From NCBI RefSeq assembly GCF_014750685.1, contig NZ_JAAXGE010000014.1, forward strand, positions 248,001-312,000: 64,000 bases of DNA, in the 5' to 3' direction. Source of the stretch: Bacteroides sp. GM023. GTDB taxonomy: Bacteria > Bacteroidota > Bacteroidia > Bacteroidales > Bacteroidaceae. Shown one piece after another: positions 55,886-64,000 of the stretch. Both the position numbers and the translations under genes were made by a program. Under the pieces are notes generated by a model. That model saw nothing but the letters and a program-made list of their open reading frames with translations, was not told the origin of the DNA and made no database searches. Positions within the stretch are counted from its first letter, which is position 1; every line of letters starts with the position of its first letter.

Positions 55886-57946
55886 TTATCCATTTGTATT
55901 ATAGTCAGTCGAACTCTCCTCTTTTTCCTTATATATCTTATCAGGTTCCTCTATCAATAAAAGAGCCATTGGTGAAGTTCCACGATTTTCCCACATAAAA
56001 TATGGTACAGCCTTAAATTGAACATGCTCACCATCTAATAATCCTATGCCTTCCAATGTCATTATCCCCCCCAATATTTCTTTTGAATAAATGGCATTTA
56101 CCTTACTTTCTACCGGCAACATCATAGAAAGAATGTCAAAAGCATTATCTATCCCTTCTAAACAGTATAATAAAGGCCCCCTCATCATCGCCACTCGTCC
56201 TTGATTTGCTTTAATTTTGTCATTCGTATATATCCTACGAATACTCATATCAAAAATTACATCTACCGTATCACCCTTTTTCCAATTTCGCTCCAAGGTA
56301 AGATATCCCTTCTTATTTGCTGGTACAACATACTCCTCACCATTGATCTGTAACACATACCCCTTTTGCATTTCATCGCCATAATAATAATAAGGAGAGT
56401 TCGGAATATGTTCCTTTGCCAACCATTGCGGAATACGGATATGTAGAGCAAAACAGCCACTCGTTTCTATTTGAAGTTTTGTTTTTCCCTGGTAAGCATA
56501 ATCCGAAAATTGCCGTAAGCATACTGCTTTTCCTTTCAACTTCGTTTTCAGCTGACTTCCTATAAATTGATTAACATATATACCATTATCATCCTTAGCA
56601 TATATCCAGCGCCCAATTCCCGTTATAAAACCGGGCAATTTTGAAGGGCAACAAAACAGGTAGGTTTCCCTAATCCCTGAATGCTTGTTTTTTCGTTTTC
56701 GATTGTTTATATTAATTTTATTTGAATAAAAAAACTTTTTTCCATCCAAACTGATACCTGATAAAGCACTGTTAAACATTTCCAATTCAACTAAGCCTGC
56801 ATATCTGGCATCACCAGACAAAAGATTCAATCGATGATTCCATTGCGCCTGCGCAATATTCGCACAACACTCACTATAAGTAGGAAAAATAGGTAAATCA
56901 TACATATCCCCATGCTGTTCCGCTTTAGTACCATTGCCTGTTCCACCATGTATGTACATTTTCCCTTTTACAATACTTTCCCAAAGTTTAAATAGGCTTT
57001 CTTTCAAATCTTCAGCACCAGTAGCACGTACCACATCTGTTGCACCAGTATATATATAGGCCGTCCGTACACAATGTCCAAACGCACAAGACTGCTTATG
57101 CAGAGGTTTGGAATTTTCCTCCTTATTAATATCTACCGGACGAGAGAAATTTATATATCGACTCATCAAGTCTGCCATATAAAGATATTTAGCATCCCCC
57201 GTTATCTCATATATTTTCATCAATCCAATTTCAACTTCCGGATGGTCAGCATACATTTTAATTTTATCCTCATCAAAATCTTTACAAATTAAATCTGCAA
57301 AACGGATTGCAGCATTTAGCAGCCTTTTTTTACCTGTCCCTCGATAATATGCGACTCCCGCCTCCATCATATGTCCTGCACAATAAAGTTGACTATAAGC
57401 AAAAGGCCAATTAGTTTTCAGAGATTTCCAACGATTAGAAGGACCAAAACCAAATGTATTGACATTAGGCAGATCTGGTTGCGGAGCTGCCGGATGAGCA
57501 AAATCAAGCATATACTGTGTGTGCAGGTATCCGGTGCTATCTTGCGCAGCAACGATATCATCAATTATAGAGTCACAAACAGTCTCCAAAGTCAGGTTAC
57601 GACAGAAACTCATTGAATAGCCTGCCGCTTCCAATAATTTATAAACGTCTGAATCCGGAGCATTATAAAGCCTTAATTTTCCCTGTTTTCTACCGGAAAC
57701 AATTCGAAAATTATCAATTTTTCCCTGTTTCTCCGCCAACTGGAATAACAAAGGAAGTGTCACATCCTGGATGACTTTAATACGTTCATTCCAAAAGGGA
57801 TCATCTACCTTTACTTCATTAAATTCAACCGCAACCAAATCTGAATTAGGATAAGAACGATTCTTTGCGGACACACTTATGGAAGGTAACATATATAAAA
57901 ATAGTATGCCACATAAATATTTCCATTTACAAACATGTTTTCTCAC
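55886..57946 (-). CDS. GH127 glycosidase 2, first gene of the HTCS-proximal operon
   Basis: A 686-residue exported enzyme (GTG start). A signal peptide runs to about residue 27 (SISVSA). The barrel carries the complete GH127 thiolate site: E359 and C361 in YSECCANIAQ, and C432-C433 in LFCCPSK. It is only distantly like GH127 1. The longest frame opens with TTG at 57976, but that codon lies inside the -7 box (57974-57981), so it cannot be translated from this promoter. The next non-ATG candidate, GTG at 57946, starts a basic-then-hydrophobic signal peptide, while the first ATG (57892) would cut into it. Promoter and operator place it under the HTCS encoded next to it. Confidence 0.78.
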   Translation of the reverse strand: MRKHVCKWKYLCGILFLYMLPSISVSAKNRSYPNSDLVAVEFNEVKVDDPFWNERIKVIQDVTLPLLFQLAEKQGKIDNFRIVSGRKQGKLRLYNAPDSDVYKLLEAAGYSMSFCRNLTLETVCDSIIDDIVAAQDSTGYLHTQYMLDFAHPAAPQPDLPNVNTFGFGPSNRWKSLKTNWPFAYSQLYCAGHMMEAGVAYYRGTGKKRLLNAAIRFADLICKDFDEDKIKMYADHPEVEIGLMKIYEITGDAKYLYMADLMSRYINFSRPVDINKEENSKPLHKQSCAFGHCVRTAYIYTGATDVVRATGAEDLKESLFKLWESIVKGKMYIHGGTGNGTKAEQHGDMYDLPIFPTYSECCANIAQAQWNHRLNLLSGDARYAGLVELEMFNSALSGISLDGKKFFYSNKININNRKRKNKHSGIRETYLFCCPSKLPGFITGIGRWIYAKDDNGIYVNQFIGSQLKTKLKGKAVCLRQFSDYAYQGKTKLQIETSGCFALHIRIPQWLAKEHIPNSPYYYYGDEMQKGYVLQINGEEYVVPANKKGYLTLERNWKKGDTVDVIFDMSIRRIYTNDKIKANQGRVAMMRGPLLYCLEGIDNAFDILSMMLPVESKVNAIYSKEILGGIMTLEGIGLLDGEHVQFKAVPYFMWENRGTSPMALLLIEEPDKIYKEKEESSTDYNTNG

Positions 57947-57973
57947 TGGTGTATAGCTTAAAATTATTAAAAG

Positions 57974-57981
57974 CAAAATTA
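57974..57981 (-). promoter_or_regulatory. -7 box of the GH127 2/sulfatase H/six-hairpin operon
   Basis: TAATTTTG on the - strand, 27 bases upstream of the GTG start. No -33 element is visible; the operator repeats begin 26 bases upstream. Confidence 0.55.
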
Positions 57982-58007
57982 TGCCATTTCAGACCTATAC
58001 ACCGGAT

Positions 58008-58041
58008 AAAAATCAGTCAAACACTGGGGAAAAATCAGTCA
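58008..58041 (-). promoter_or_regulatory. Candidate HTCS operator, copy 1 (paired repeats, 22-bp period)
   Basis: AAAAATCAGTCA (as on the + strand) occurs unchanged at 58008-58019 and 58030-58041, 22 bp apart, and reaches to within 5 bases of the HTCS stop codon. The same pattern and the same distance to the -7 box occur at 29989-30022. Confidence 0.65.
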
Positions 58042-58046
58042 TCGGA

Positions 58047-61000
58047 TTAACGCCCTAACGATTCCATATACTTTGTGGGAGACATACCTTTTTCTTTTTT
58101 AAATATCAAACTAAAATATTTAGGGTCAGTAAATCCTACCATATACGCTACATCGGACACTTGTAAATCGGAACGTTGCAATAGCATACATGCTTTTTTT
58201 ATTCGTACATCACGTATAAATTCATTCGGTGACATTCCTGTCAATGATTTCAGCTTCCTATATAAAGTAGACTGTGTCATATTCATCATGCGACAAAATA
58301 CATCATTAGAAAATTCACTATCTTCCATTTGTTGCTCTACAATTGATATAGCTTTATCAAGAAACTCCTGGTCCAATTGAGAAAGCCCCAACTCCTGTAC
58401 ATTCAAATTGTCTTGCTGACGAAACTTTTGAACTAAAATCCTTCTATTGGTAATCAGCGCTTTTAACTGTGCAATCAATATTGCCATTTCTACAGGTTTA
58501 GTTATATAAACATCAGCCCCTGCATCATATCCTTCCAAATGATATTCAGCCTGCGTCTTGGCTGTCAGCATAACAACCGGCAAATGATTCAGAGCAATAT
58601 CTTCCCTGATTTCCCGACATAATTCAATACCGTTCATCTCAGGCATTACATAATCAGTAACTACTATTTCTATCTGATCCGATTCTTTCAATACGGCTAA
58701 CGCCTCTTTACCATTAACAGCTGTACTGATTCTAAAATGCTTCTCCAGCACCTTTGTCATCACAGTCAATAAGTCAATATCATCTTCCACCAGCAACACA
58801 TGAATTTGCCTGTCAGGCATGTTGCTATTCACAGCATCCATACCAGCATTCTGATTTTCGTTCTCTGTTATTTCTGCCACATGAGCAGATTTATAAAGTT
58901 CTTTATTCTGTTCTTCTTGAGATTCAACTTCCTCATCCAGTTGTTCATCAGTATAGTTCTCTTTGTCTGCCGGAACAATGATTGTAAACAAGGTTGTTTC
59001 TCCCGGTATACTCTGTACGGTAATTGTCCCCTTATGCAACTCCACCAAATCCTTGGTTAAGGAAAGTCCTATGCCTGTTCCTTTTGTTTTAAATTTACGA
59101 TAATCTCCTTCATAAAATCTTTTAAAAAGCAACGGTATTTTGTTTTCAGGTATTCCATCACCAGTATTTTCAACCTTTAACACCAAATATCTTTTTTCTT
59201 CTTGAACAACCTGAGCTACAGAAACCGATACCATACCATCCTGATAGTTATATTTCAATGCATTAGACAATAAATTATAAATAATCTTATCCAATTTGTC
59301 CACATCAAAATAAGCCATTATCACTTCTTCCTCCGCCTGAAACTTCAATGTTATATTTTTCGCTTGCAATAGAGGATAAAAATTCTCTTCGCATAGGTTT
59401 CTTACAAACACTACAATATTATTATAACTTACCTTCAATTTCAAGTTGCCACTCTCTGCTTTCCTAAACTCCATAATCTGTTGTAACAAACGTTGAAGTC
59501 TCTTTAAATTAATTTTCATTATATTCAACATTTGTCCATCCGTCTGCCCGTCTTGTTTAAGGCTTTCAATAGAACATTGTAGAACACTGAGAGGTGTAAA
59601 CAGTTCATGAGAAATATTTGTAAAGAACTTCAGTTTTGCTTGGTTGACTTCTTCTGATTTCTTATGTTCAATCTGTTCTATTTTTAATGCATTCTGCAGA
59701 AGTATTCGCCGTCTGATAGTACGAATCACAATATACGTTCCTATAACAAACAATAATACATAAACCAAATATGCCCACCAAGTTAGCCAGGGAGCTGGCA
59801 ATATAGCAATTTTCAGTTCTGTCGGGTCAGACCAAATACTATTCTCATTACAGGACTTCACTTGAAATATATAATTCCCTTTAGCCAAATTATTATAAGA
59901 AATATATCTTTTATTAGCATCTACGTATATCCATTCTTTATCGACTCCTATCATTCGGTAAGCATAACGATTAGCATAGGGATTAGAATACGAAATGCTA
60001 CTAAAGTTAAGCATCACATTATTCTGATCATAGCCTAAAGTCAATTGTTTTGTATAAGGAGGAAGTTCACATTCTTTGATTTCCTTTTTATCTATTAATT
60101 CCTGCAAAGGTACATTCATAATTGACACATCCACAATCACCGTTTTAGGAGCAACAGAATCAATACGGTTTTGGTGAGGCACATAACAGTCTATCCCATT
60201 ATATCCTCCAAAAAGTATTTCTGAATCAGAGAGTACGAGTGAAGCCCCCGTCACAAATTGAGTATTGACAATGCCATCACTCTGTGTATATAAAAGTACA
60301 TGATCTTTTTGTTTCAAATTCATACGAACAAGTCCCTTGCCTGTAGCCAACCACAAGTTTTCTTGTTTATCCTCAACAATAGAGTAAATCGCATTATCTG
60401 AGAACATCCGGATAGCTTCCAACATTTCAAAGCTATCAGTTTGCTTATTATACCTGCTCAGCCCACCACCTTGAGTTCCAATCCATATTCTGCCTTTAGA
60501 GTCACGGCAAAAGCATAAGACGTTATCATAATTAAGTTTCTTATTTTCTAAATCATATTTAGTCAATTCTTCATTTGCCGACAAATGGAGAGCACCATAA
60601 TTCTTTGTCCCTATCCATATGCCATCCTCATCATATAATAAGGTCTGTACGCATTCATTCATTATCTCGGCATTAACCTTTTCAACAGGTTCAATGCTAT
60701 ACTTTTCCTTATCAACGGATTTTCCAATAAATAATCCCTGCTCCGTGCCAATCCAGACTCTTCCAACCGAATCTTGTATCAAAACATTTATATTCTTCAA
60801 CGTTGGATACTCATCCCGTAACCGCTTCAATGAAACAGCTTTTCCATCTTGATAATTAAGTACATATAATCCGTCATAACGAGTTCCTAACCAAATACTT
60901 CCAGTTATACGGTGCTTCATTATTGCCTGAATAGCATTACTCTCCCTATTCAAATCGCGAAGTATATCTATATCTTTATATGAATACTGCTTACCTGTTT

Positions 61001-62138
61001 TCCTGTCCCATAACAACAAAATATCCAAGCGTACTCCCATCCAAACGATAGCATCCGAATCTTCATACAAAGAAGTAACGATTCCACTTCCAGACCTTTT
61101 AATTGCTAATGGATTATGAACAAAAGAGACATATCTTCTCACCATTTTGTTTACACCTCCACCTAAAGCAGATGTCCAAATTATATTCTTGTCATTTCTA
61201 AACAAAGTCCAAATTTCACTACTGCCCAATACATCCGCCCCGTAAATGGTAAAACCTTCAGTATTTTCCAAATCATTCAAAACAGCTAATCCCTTGGCAG
61301 TACCAACCCAAATTTCATCATTTTCATCATCATAAATCAATTTATACAAGACTCCACTAGGCAAGCTACCTTCACGTTCAGACGATGGGTACAGTTTATA
61401 ATTCTCAAATTTCTGTTCAAATGGTTTATCCAATCTCAACAGCCCACCACTATCCCAAGTAGCAATCCACATTCTATGCTTTTCATCCTCAACAAAGCTT
61501 GTTACGTTAAGAGGTTTTCCTTGAAAACTTGTGACTGATTCAATTATCTCCAAATTTTCCGGATTAAAAGTAAAAAAGCCACTTCCCCATGTTCCTGCCC
61601 AAATGATACCTCTAGAATCTTCATACAAAGAACGTACATAGGCTTTCTTTTGTAAAATAAACTCGTTTGAAACTATATTATATTTATAAATTCCACTAGT
61701 TGTACCTAAAAAAATTTCTCCTTTACGGGTAATCAATATACTTTTAATCTTATTCAATAGATTATTCTCTACGGGAACAGAAGTGGTGCGTCCTGTCATA
61801 GGATTAAATATAACCACTTCTTTGGTTGTAACAACCCACAAATTCCCATCGTTGTCTTTATCTAAAAGAAGAACATGATTCGAAACAAAAAGTGAAGGAA
61901 ACAAATAGTCCGAACGGTAATTCTTAAATAGATAACCATCATAGCGACAAAGTCCATTTGTCGTACCAAACCACATAAATCCCAAATCATCTTGAATAAT
62001 ACAAGTGACTTCATTACTTGACAAACCTGAATTTACATTCAAATTTGTAATATCGACTTGCGGCTGAAATTTGCCTGTATTAGAAAAAACTTGTGAAGCT
62101 ATAAAAAGCAATAAAGAAATAAGAATTGTGCGTTTCAT
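58047..62138 (-). CDS. Hybrid two-component system regulator (HTCS)
   Basis: A 1363-residue single-chain sensor and transcription factor. In order: a signal peptide (about 1-19), two beta-propellers of Reg_prop repeats (about 30-690, with many GLCRYDGYLF/IWIGTxxGL strands), a Y_Y_Y domain (about 700-775), one transmembrane helix (about 782-808), HisKA with H844 in SHELFTP, HATPase with GTGIGLSL (about 1015-1022), a receiver with D1162 in VTDYVMPEMNG, and a C-terminal AraC-type DNA-binding domain (about 1250-1363). HTCS proteins bind a breakdown product in the periplasm and activate PUL operons. It is immediately followed by a promoter with the paired operator. The ATG at 62138 gives a clean signal peptide. 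Confidence 0.93.
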   Translation of the reverse strand: MKRTILISLLLFIASQVFSNTGKFQPQVDITNLNVNSGLSSNEVTCIIQDDLGFMWFGTTNGLCRYDGYLFKNYRSDYLFPSLFVSNHVLLLDKDNDGNLWVVTTKEVVIFNPMTGRTTSVPVENNLLNKIKSILITRKGEIFLGTTSGIYKYNIVSNEFILQKKAYVRSLYEDSRGIIWAGTWGSGFFTFNPENLEIIESVTSFQGKPLNVTSFVEDEKHRMWIATWDSGGLLRLDKPFEQKFENYKLYPSSEREGSLPSGVLYKLIYDDENDEIWVGTAKGLAVLNDLENTEGFTIYGADVLGSSEIWTLFRNDKNIIWTSALGGGVNKMVRRYVSFVHNPLAIKRSGSGIVTSLYEDSDAIVWMGVRLDILLLWDRKTGKQYSYKDIDILRDLNRESNAIQAIMKHRITGSIWLGTRYDGLYVLNYQDGKAVSLKRLRDEYPTLKNINVLIQDSVGRVWIGTEQGLFIGKSVDKEKYSIEPVEKVNAEIMNECVQTLLYDEDGIWIGTKNYGALHLSANEELTKYDLENKKLNYDNVLCFCRDSKGRIWIGTQGGGLSRYNKQTDSFEMLEAIRMFSDNAIYSIVEDKQENLWLATGKGLVRMNLKQKDHVLLYTQSDGIVNTQFVTGASLVLSDSEILFGGYNGIDCYVPHQNRIDSVAPKTVIVDVSIMNVPLQELIDKKEIKECELPPYTKQLTLGYDQNNVMLNFSSISYSNPYANRYAYRMIGVDKEWIYVDANKRYISYNNLAKGNYIFQVKSCNENSIWSDPTELKIAILPAPWLTWWAYLVYVLLFVIGTYIVIRTIRRRILLQNALKIEQIEHKKSEEVNQAKLKFFTNISHELFTPLSVLQCSIESLKQDGQTDGQMLNIMKINLKRLQRLLQQIMEFRKAESGNLKLKVSYNNIVVFVRNLCEENFYPLLQAKNITLKFQAEEEVIMAYFDVDKLDKIIYNLLSNALKYNYQDGMVSVSVAQVVQEEKRYLVLKVENTGDGIPENKIPLLFKRFYEGDYRKFKTKGTGIGLSLTKDLVELHKGTITVQSIPGETTLFTIIVPADKENYTDEQLDEEVESQEEQNKELYKSAHVAEITENENQNAGMDAVNSNMPDRQIHVLLVEDDIDLLTVMTKVLEKHFRISTAVNGKEALAVLKESDQIEIVVTDYVMPEMNGIELCREIREDIALNHLPVVMLTAKTQAEYHLEGYDAGADVYITKPVEMAILIAQLKALITNRRILVQKFRQQDNLNVQELGLSQLDQEFLDKAISIVEQQMEDSEFSNDVFCRMMNMTQSTLYRKLKSLTGMSPNEFIRDVRIKKACMLLQRSDLQVSDVAYMVGFTDPKYFSLIFKKEKGMSPTKYMESLGR

Positions 62139-62468
62139 ATCATTAATTCATTTTTTGAAGTGATCTTTATGTCACACTCACCAAAAACGAAAGCAAATAT
62201 AGAATTTATTCTAGAATATTCATCCCTTTGCAACAAGCTTAACACTCATAAACGAGTTAGCTTTCTCATAAATTCTACTTTTTTTTCAACAAAAAGCAAA
62301 ATATAAGCAGATTAACATTTTACAATTCAAAAAGTTACATGCTTAGTTTTCCACTACTATTCATATTTACATAGTGCTAAAATTATAAGTAATCAGATAC
62401 TAAGTTACACCGCTTTACAATTCTATTAGTTTATAGAAAGTATTGAGCAGAGCCCCCACTTTCTCTGA
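62139..62468. other. 330-bp gap between the HTCS and Gdx-type genes
   Basis: No gene is seen. It holds the predicted HTCS -7 box (62194-62201) and otherwise AT-rich DNA with no clear terminator for the exporter gene on its right. Confidence 0.6.
62194..62201 (-). promoter_or_regulatory. -7 box of the HTCS gene
   Basis: TATATTTG on the - strand, 55 bases upstream of the ATG. A -33 element is not clear. None of the paired GTCA repeats found at the GH127 2 and sulfatase C promoters are present, so strong autoregulation is not indicated. Confidence 0.45.
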
Positions 62469-62789
62469 TTATATCAGTTTCAATCCTACAATCGAAATAA
62501 TCAAAGTCGTCATAAAGAACAATCGTCCCAAAGTGGCAGGTTCATGGAAGAACAGAATTCCGACCAACACTGTCCCCACTGCTCCTATACCTGTCCAAAC
62601 AGGGTATGCAGTACCTATCGGTAATGTCTGTGTCGCCTTTGCCAAAAGCAACATACTCAATGTTACAGATACAACAAATCCTGTCCCCCACAAATAGTAT
62701 TCAGGTCCCACTGTTCCTTTTATTTTACCCAGACAATAAGTAAAACAGACTTCAAACAGTCCGGCAATAATCAATATTATCCAATTCAT
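62469..62789 (-). CDS. Small multidrug-resistance exporter, Gdx/SugE type
   Basis: A 106-residue protein of four hydrophobic helices (about 3-22, 33-52, 58-78, 86-104). Glu13 in AGLFEVCF is the central substrate/proton-coupling Glu of the SMR family. YPVWTGIGAVGTVLVG (about 62-77) is the helix-3 signature of the group. Members export guanidinium or quaternary ammonium compounds. The position and flanking residues suggest the Gdx (SugE) branch, but the pair cannot be resolved by eye. A single gene is present, so it would work as a homodimer. The start has an unusually strong ribosome-binding site for a Bacteroides gene (AAGGAGGAAG, 6 bases upstream). Confidence 0.82.
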   Translation of the reverse strand: MNWIILIIAGLFEVCFTYCLGKIKGTVGPEYYLWGTGFVVSVTLSMLLLAKATQTLPIGTAYPVWTGIGAVGTVLVGILFFHEPATLGRLFFMTTLIISIVGLKLI

Positions 62790-62912
62790 ATCTTCCTCCT
62801 TTTAAATTAGATTGCTAAATTAGTCCGATTGCCGGAGCTTTCACTTTACATTTGATAAGAAATGACTGCATAAGAGGATGAATTAATCTTCTTTTTCTAT
62901 CGTAACTTTTCG

Positions 62913-62920
62913 TATTTTTG
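62913..62920 (+). promoter_or_regulatory. -7 box of the Crp/Fnr-family gene
   Basis: TATTTTTG on the + strand, 39 bases upstream of the ATG at 62960. It lies in the divergent gap shared with the exporter gene. Confidence 0.5.
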
Positions 62921-62959
62921 CAGAAAATGATTGGATGCTATTAATGATTGGATACAATT

Positions 62960-63532
62960 ATGGATATACACGAAATTATAAATAAGATATACCTTATGCC
63001 GGAGACTTCTACGGATAAGTTGGTAGAACGTCTGTCAAGAGTGAATTATCCTAAAGGGTATCATATCTTGGAAGCCGGTAAAACCGAGACAAATATCTAT
63101 TTCATTAGAAAGGGGATTGTCAGGGCTTATATTCCTGTGGATGGTAAAGAGGTTACCTTTTGGATTGGAAAGGAAGGTTCTACCATTGTCTCGTTAAAAA
63201 GTTATGTGAATAATCAACAAGGATATGAGTCTATGGAACTTATGGAAGACTCTGAGTTGTATCTATTAAAGCGTAAAGACTTACACGGATTATTTGAGAA
63301 AGATATTCATATTGCCAATTGGGGACGTAAGTTTGCAGAGTCAGAGTTTCTGCAAACAGAGGAAAGGCTTATCTCTCTACTGTTTACGACAGCATCGGAA
63401 CGATACATGAAACTAATACAGGATAACCCTGAATTATTGCAGAGAATGCCACTTGAATGTCTTGCTTCTTATTTAGGAATGACTCCGGTAAGCCTGAGCC
63501 GGATAAGGGCGAAGTTGAAACGGATGCTTTGA
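62960..63532 (+). CDS. Crp/Fnr-family transcriptional regulator
   Basis: A 190-residue regulator with an N-terminal cyclic-nucleotide-binding-type beta-barrel (about 18-115; NYPKGYHILEAGK and IYFIRKGIVRAYI) and a C-terminal winged helix (about 150-190; LECLASYLGMTPVSLSRIRAKL, whose TPVSLSRIRAKL part is the recognition helix). The effector-binding residues of true CRP are not conserved, as usual in Bacteroidota members. It is divergent from the Gdx-type exporter and may control it, which is inference. A TTG at 62948 would extend the frame; the ATG at 62960 is preferred. Confidence 0.82.
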   Translation: MDIHEIINKIYLMPETSTDKLVERLSRVNYPKGYHILEAGKTETNIYFIRKGIVRAYIPVDGKEVTFWIGKEGSTIVSLKSYVNNQQGYESMELMEDSELYLLKRKDLHGLFEKDIHIANWGRKFAESEFLQTEERLISLLFTTASERYMKLIQDNPELLQRMPLECLASYLGMTPVSLSRIRAKLKRML

Positions 63533-63540
63533 CAGCATAA

Positions 63541-64000
63541 CTAAACTTCCCGTATAACCCGGCAAGGATTTCCGACTGCCAGGCTATTCGCCGGAATATC
63601 TTTAGTTACCACACTTCCGGCTCCAATAGTCACATTATCACCAATAGTAACTCCCGGCAAGACAACGGAGCTACCGCCAATCCATACGTTATTTCCTATT
63701 GTAACCGGAGCAGTGAGTGACTTCCAAAACTGGCTGTTTTGAGATAGTCGTTCCGTCGGATTCACAGGATGAGTGACTGCGTAGATGTGGACGCCAGGAC
63801 CTATACCGCAATTGTCTCCAATCGTAATGCGATTGCAATCCAAAAAGACACAGTTCATATTTATCTCAACATGACTGCCTATATGTATATTCTCTCCATA
63901 ATCGACAAAGAAGGGTGCCGAAATCCAAACATTATCTCCATGCGAGCCTAATAATTCATCCAAAATAGCAGATAATTCTTCACTGTTCCGGCTATCCGTA
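63541..64000 (-). CDS. Hexapeptide acetyltransferase, maltose/galactoside O-acetyltransferase type (N-terminus beyond window)
   Basis: A left-handed beta-helix acetyltransferase. Hexapeptide repeats (IHIGSHVEIN, ITIGDNCGIG, VTIGNNVWIG, VTIGDNVTIG) and the catalytic His in YAVTHPV are typical of the LacA/Maa group, which transfers acetyl from acetyl-CoA to sugars. The frame stays open without a stop from the TTG at 63963 to the end of the window (codons for TDSRNSEELSAI precede it), so the true start lies to the right and this is a partial gene. The C-terminus (VGNPCRVIREV) is complete. The stop is 8 bases from the stop of the convergent regulator, with no terminator between them. Confidence 0.85.
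   Translation of the reverse strand, partial: TDSRNSEELSAILDELLGSHGDNVWISAPFFVDYGENIHIGSHVEINMNCVFLDCNRITIGDNCGIGPGVHIYAVTHPVNPTERLSQNSQFWKSLTAPVTIGNNVWIGGSSVVLPGVTIGDNVTIGAGSVVTKDIPANSLAVGNPCRVIREV

Noticed and set aside
11360..62138. Calling the locus a carrageenan, agar or porphyran PUL outright
   Set aside because: No GH16, GH82, GH86 or GH117 was recognised with certainty; the substrate is therefore given only as a hypothesis.
63541..63963. Complete 140-residue acetyltransferase starting at TTG 63963
   Set aside because: The frame continues open to the window edge, and members of the family are usually 180-200 residues long, so the gene is partial.
1..64000. tRNA, rRNA, CRISPR array or insertion sequence
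   Set aside because: No tRNA-like clover-leaf, no rRNA-like stretches, no regularly spaced repeats of CRISPR size, and no transposase or terminal inverted repeats were seen.

Overview
The window looks like the chromosome of a human-gut Bacteroides, probably of the ovatus/xylanisolvens/thetaiotaomicron group. The genus-level evidence is SusC/SusD pairs, a hybrid two-component regulator (HTCS), an ECF-sigma/FecR pair, Bacteroidota-type -7 boxes (TAnnTTTG) and AT-rich intergenic DNA. The species is not resolved. Nothing here indicates a phage, plasmid or insertion sequence, and no rRNA, tRNA or CRISPR array was seen.

Left part, 1-8096 (+ strand): the end of a lipid/pigment-type cluster. It holds an RND/MMPL-family exporter, a CrtI-like FAD oxidoreductase, a FabG-like ketoreductase and a LolA-like periplasmic protein. 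This set is typical of Bacteroidota aryl-polyene/flexirubin-type loci. A DUF5686 outer-membrane protein follows behind a 20-bp triplicated repeat. A terminator at 8113-8147 closes the strand.

8194-11158 (- strand): a cyclase-family (kynurenine-formamidase fold) protein and an orphan hybrid sensor kinase, each with a recognisable promoter.

Core, 11360-62138 (all - strand, read right to left): a very large polysaccharide-utilisation locus (PUL) for a sulfated glycan. It encodes eight sulfatases (all of the Ser type), two GH2 enzymes, two GH127 enzymes and a five-bladed GH43/GH117-like protein. It also has a six-hairpin glycosidase, two lipoprotein clan GH-A-like proteins that I cannot place in a family, three SusC/SusD pairs and one DUF1735 surface lipoprotein. 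Two regulatory circuits sit inside it. One is an ECF sigma/FecR/STN-SusC trans-envelope system, with a likely antisense small RNA in the susC leader. The other is an HTCS at the right end. Two promoters 28 kb apart carry the same pair of direct repeats, 22 bp apart and exactly 26 bases from the -7 box, and are the best candidates for HTCS-controlled operons. The logic is as follows: surface lipoproteins (GH-A, DUF1735, SusD) cut and bind the polymer, SusC imports fragments, and periplasmic sulfatases and exo-glycosidases (GH2, GH127, GH43-like, six-hairpin) strip sulfate, galactose-type and arabinofuranose-type sugars. No polysaccharide lyase, GH16, GH82 or GH86 was recognised, so the endo-acting step is probably done by the unclassified GH-A proteins. 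The substrate (sulfated galactan or arabinogalactan of algal origin is my guess) is not proven.

Right end, 62469-64000: a Gdx/SugE-type small multidrug-resistance exporter, a Crp/Fnr-family regulator and a hexapeptide acetyltransferase cut by the window edge.
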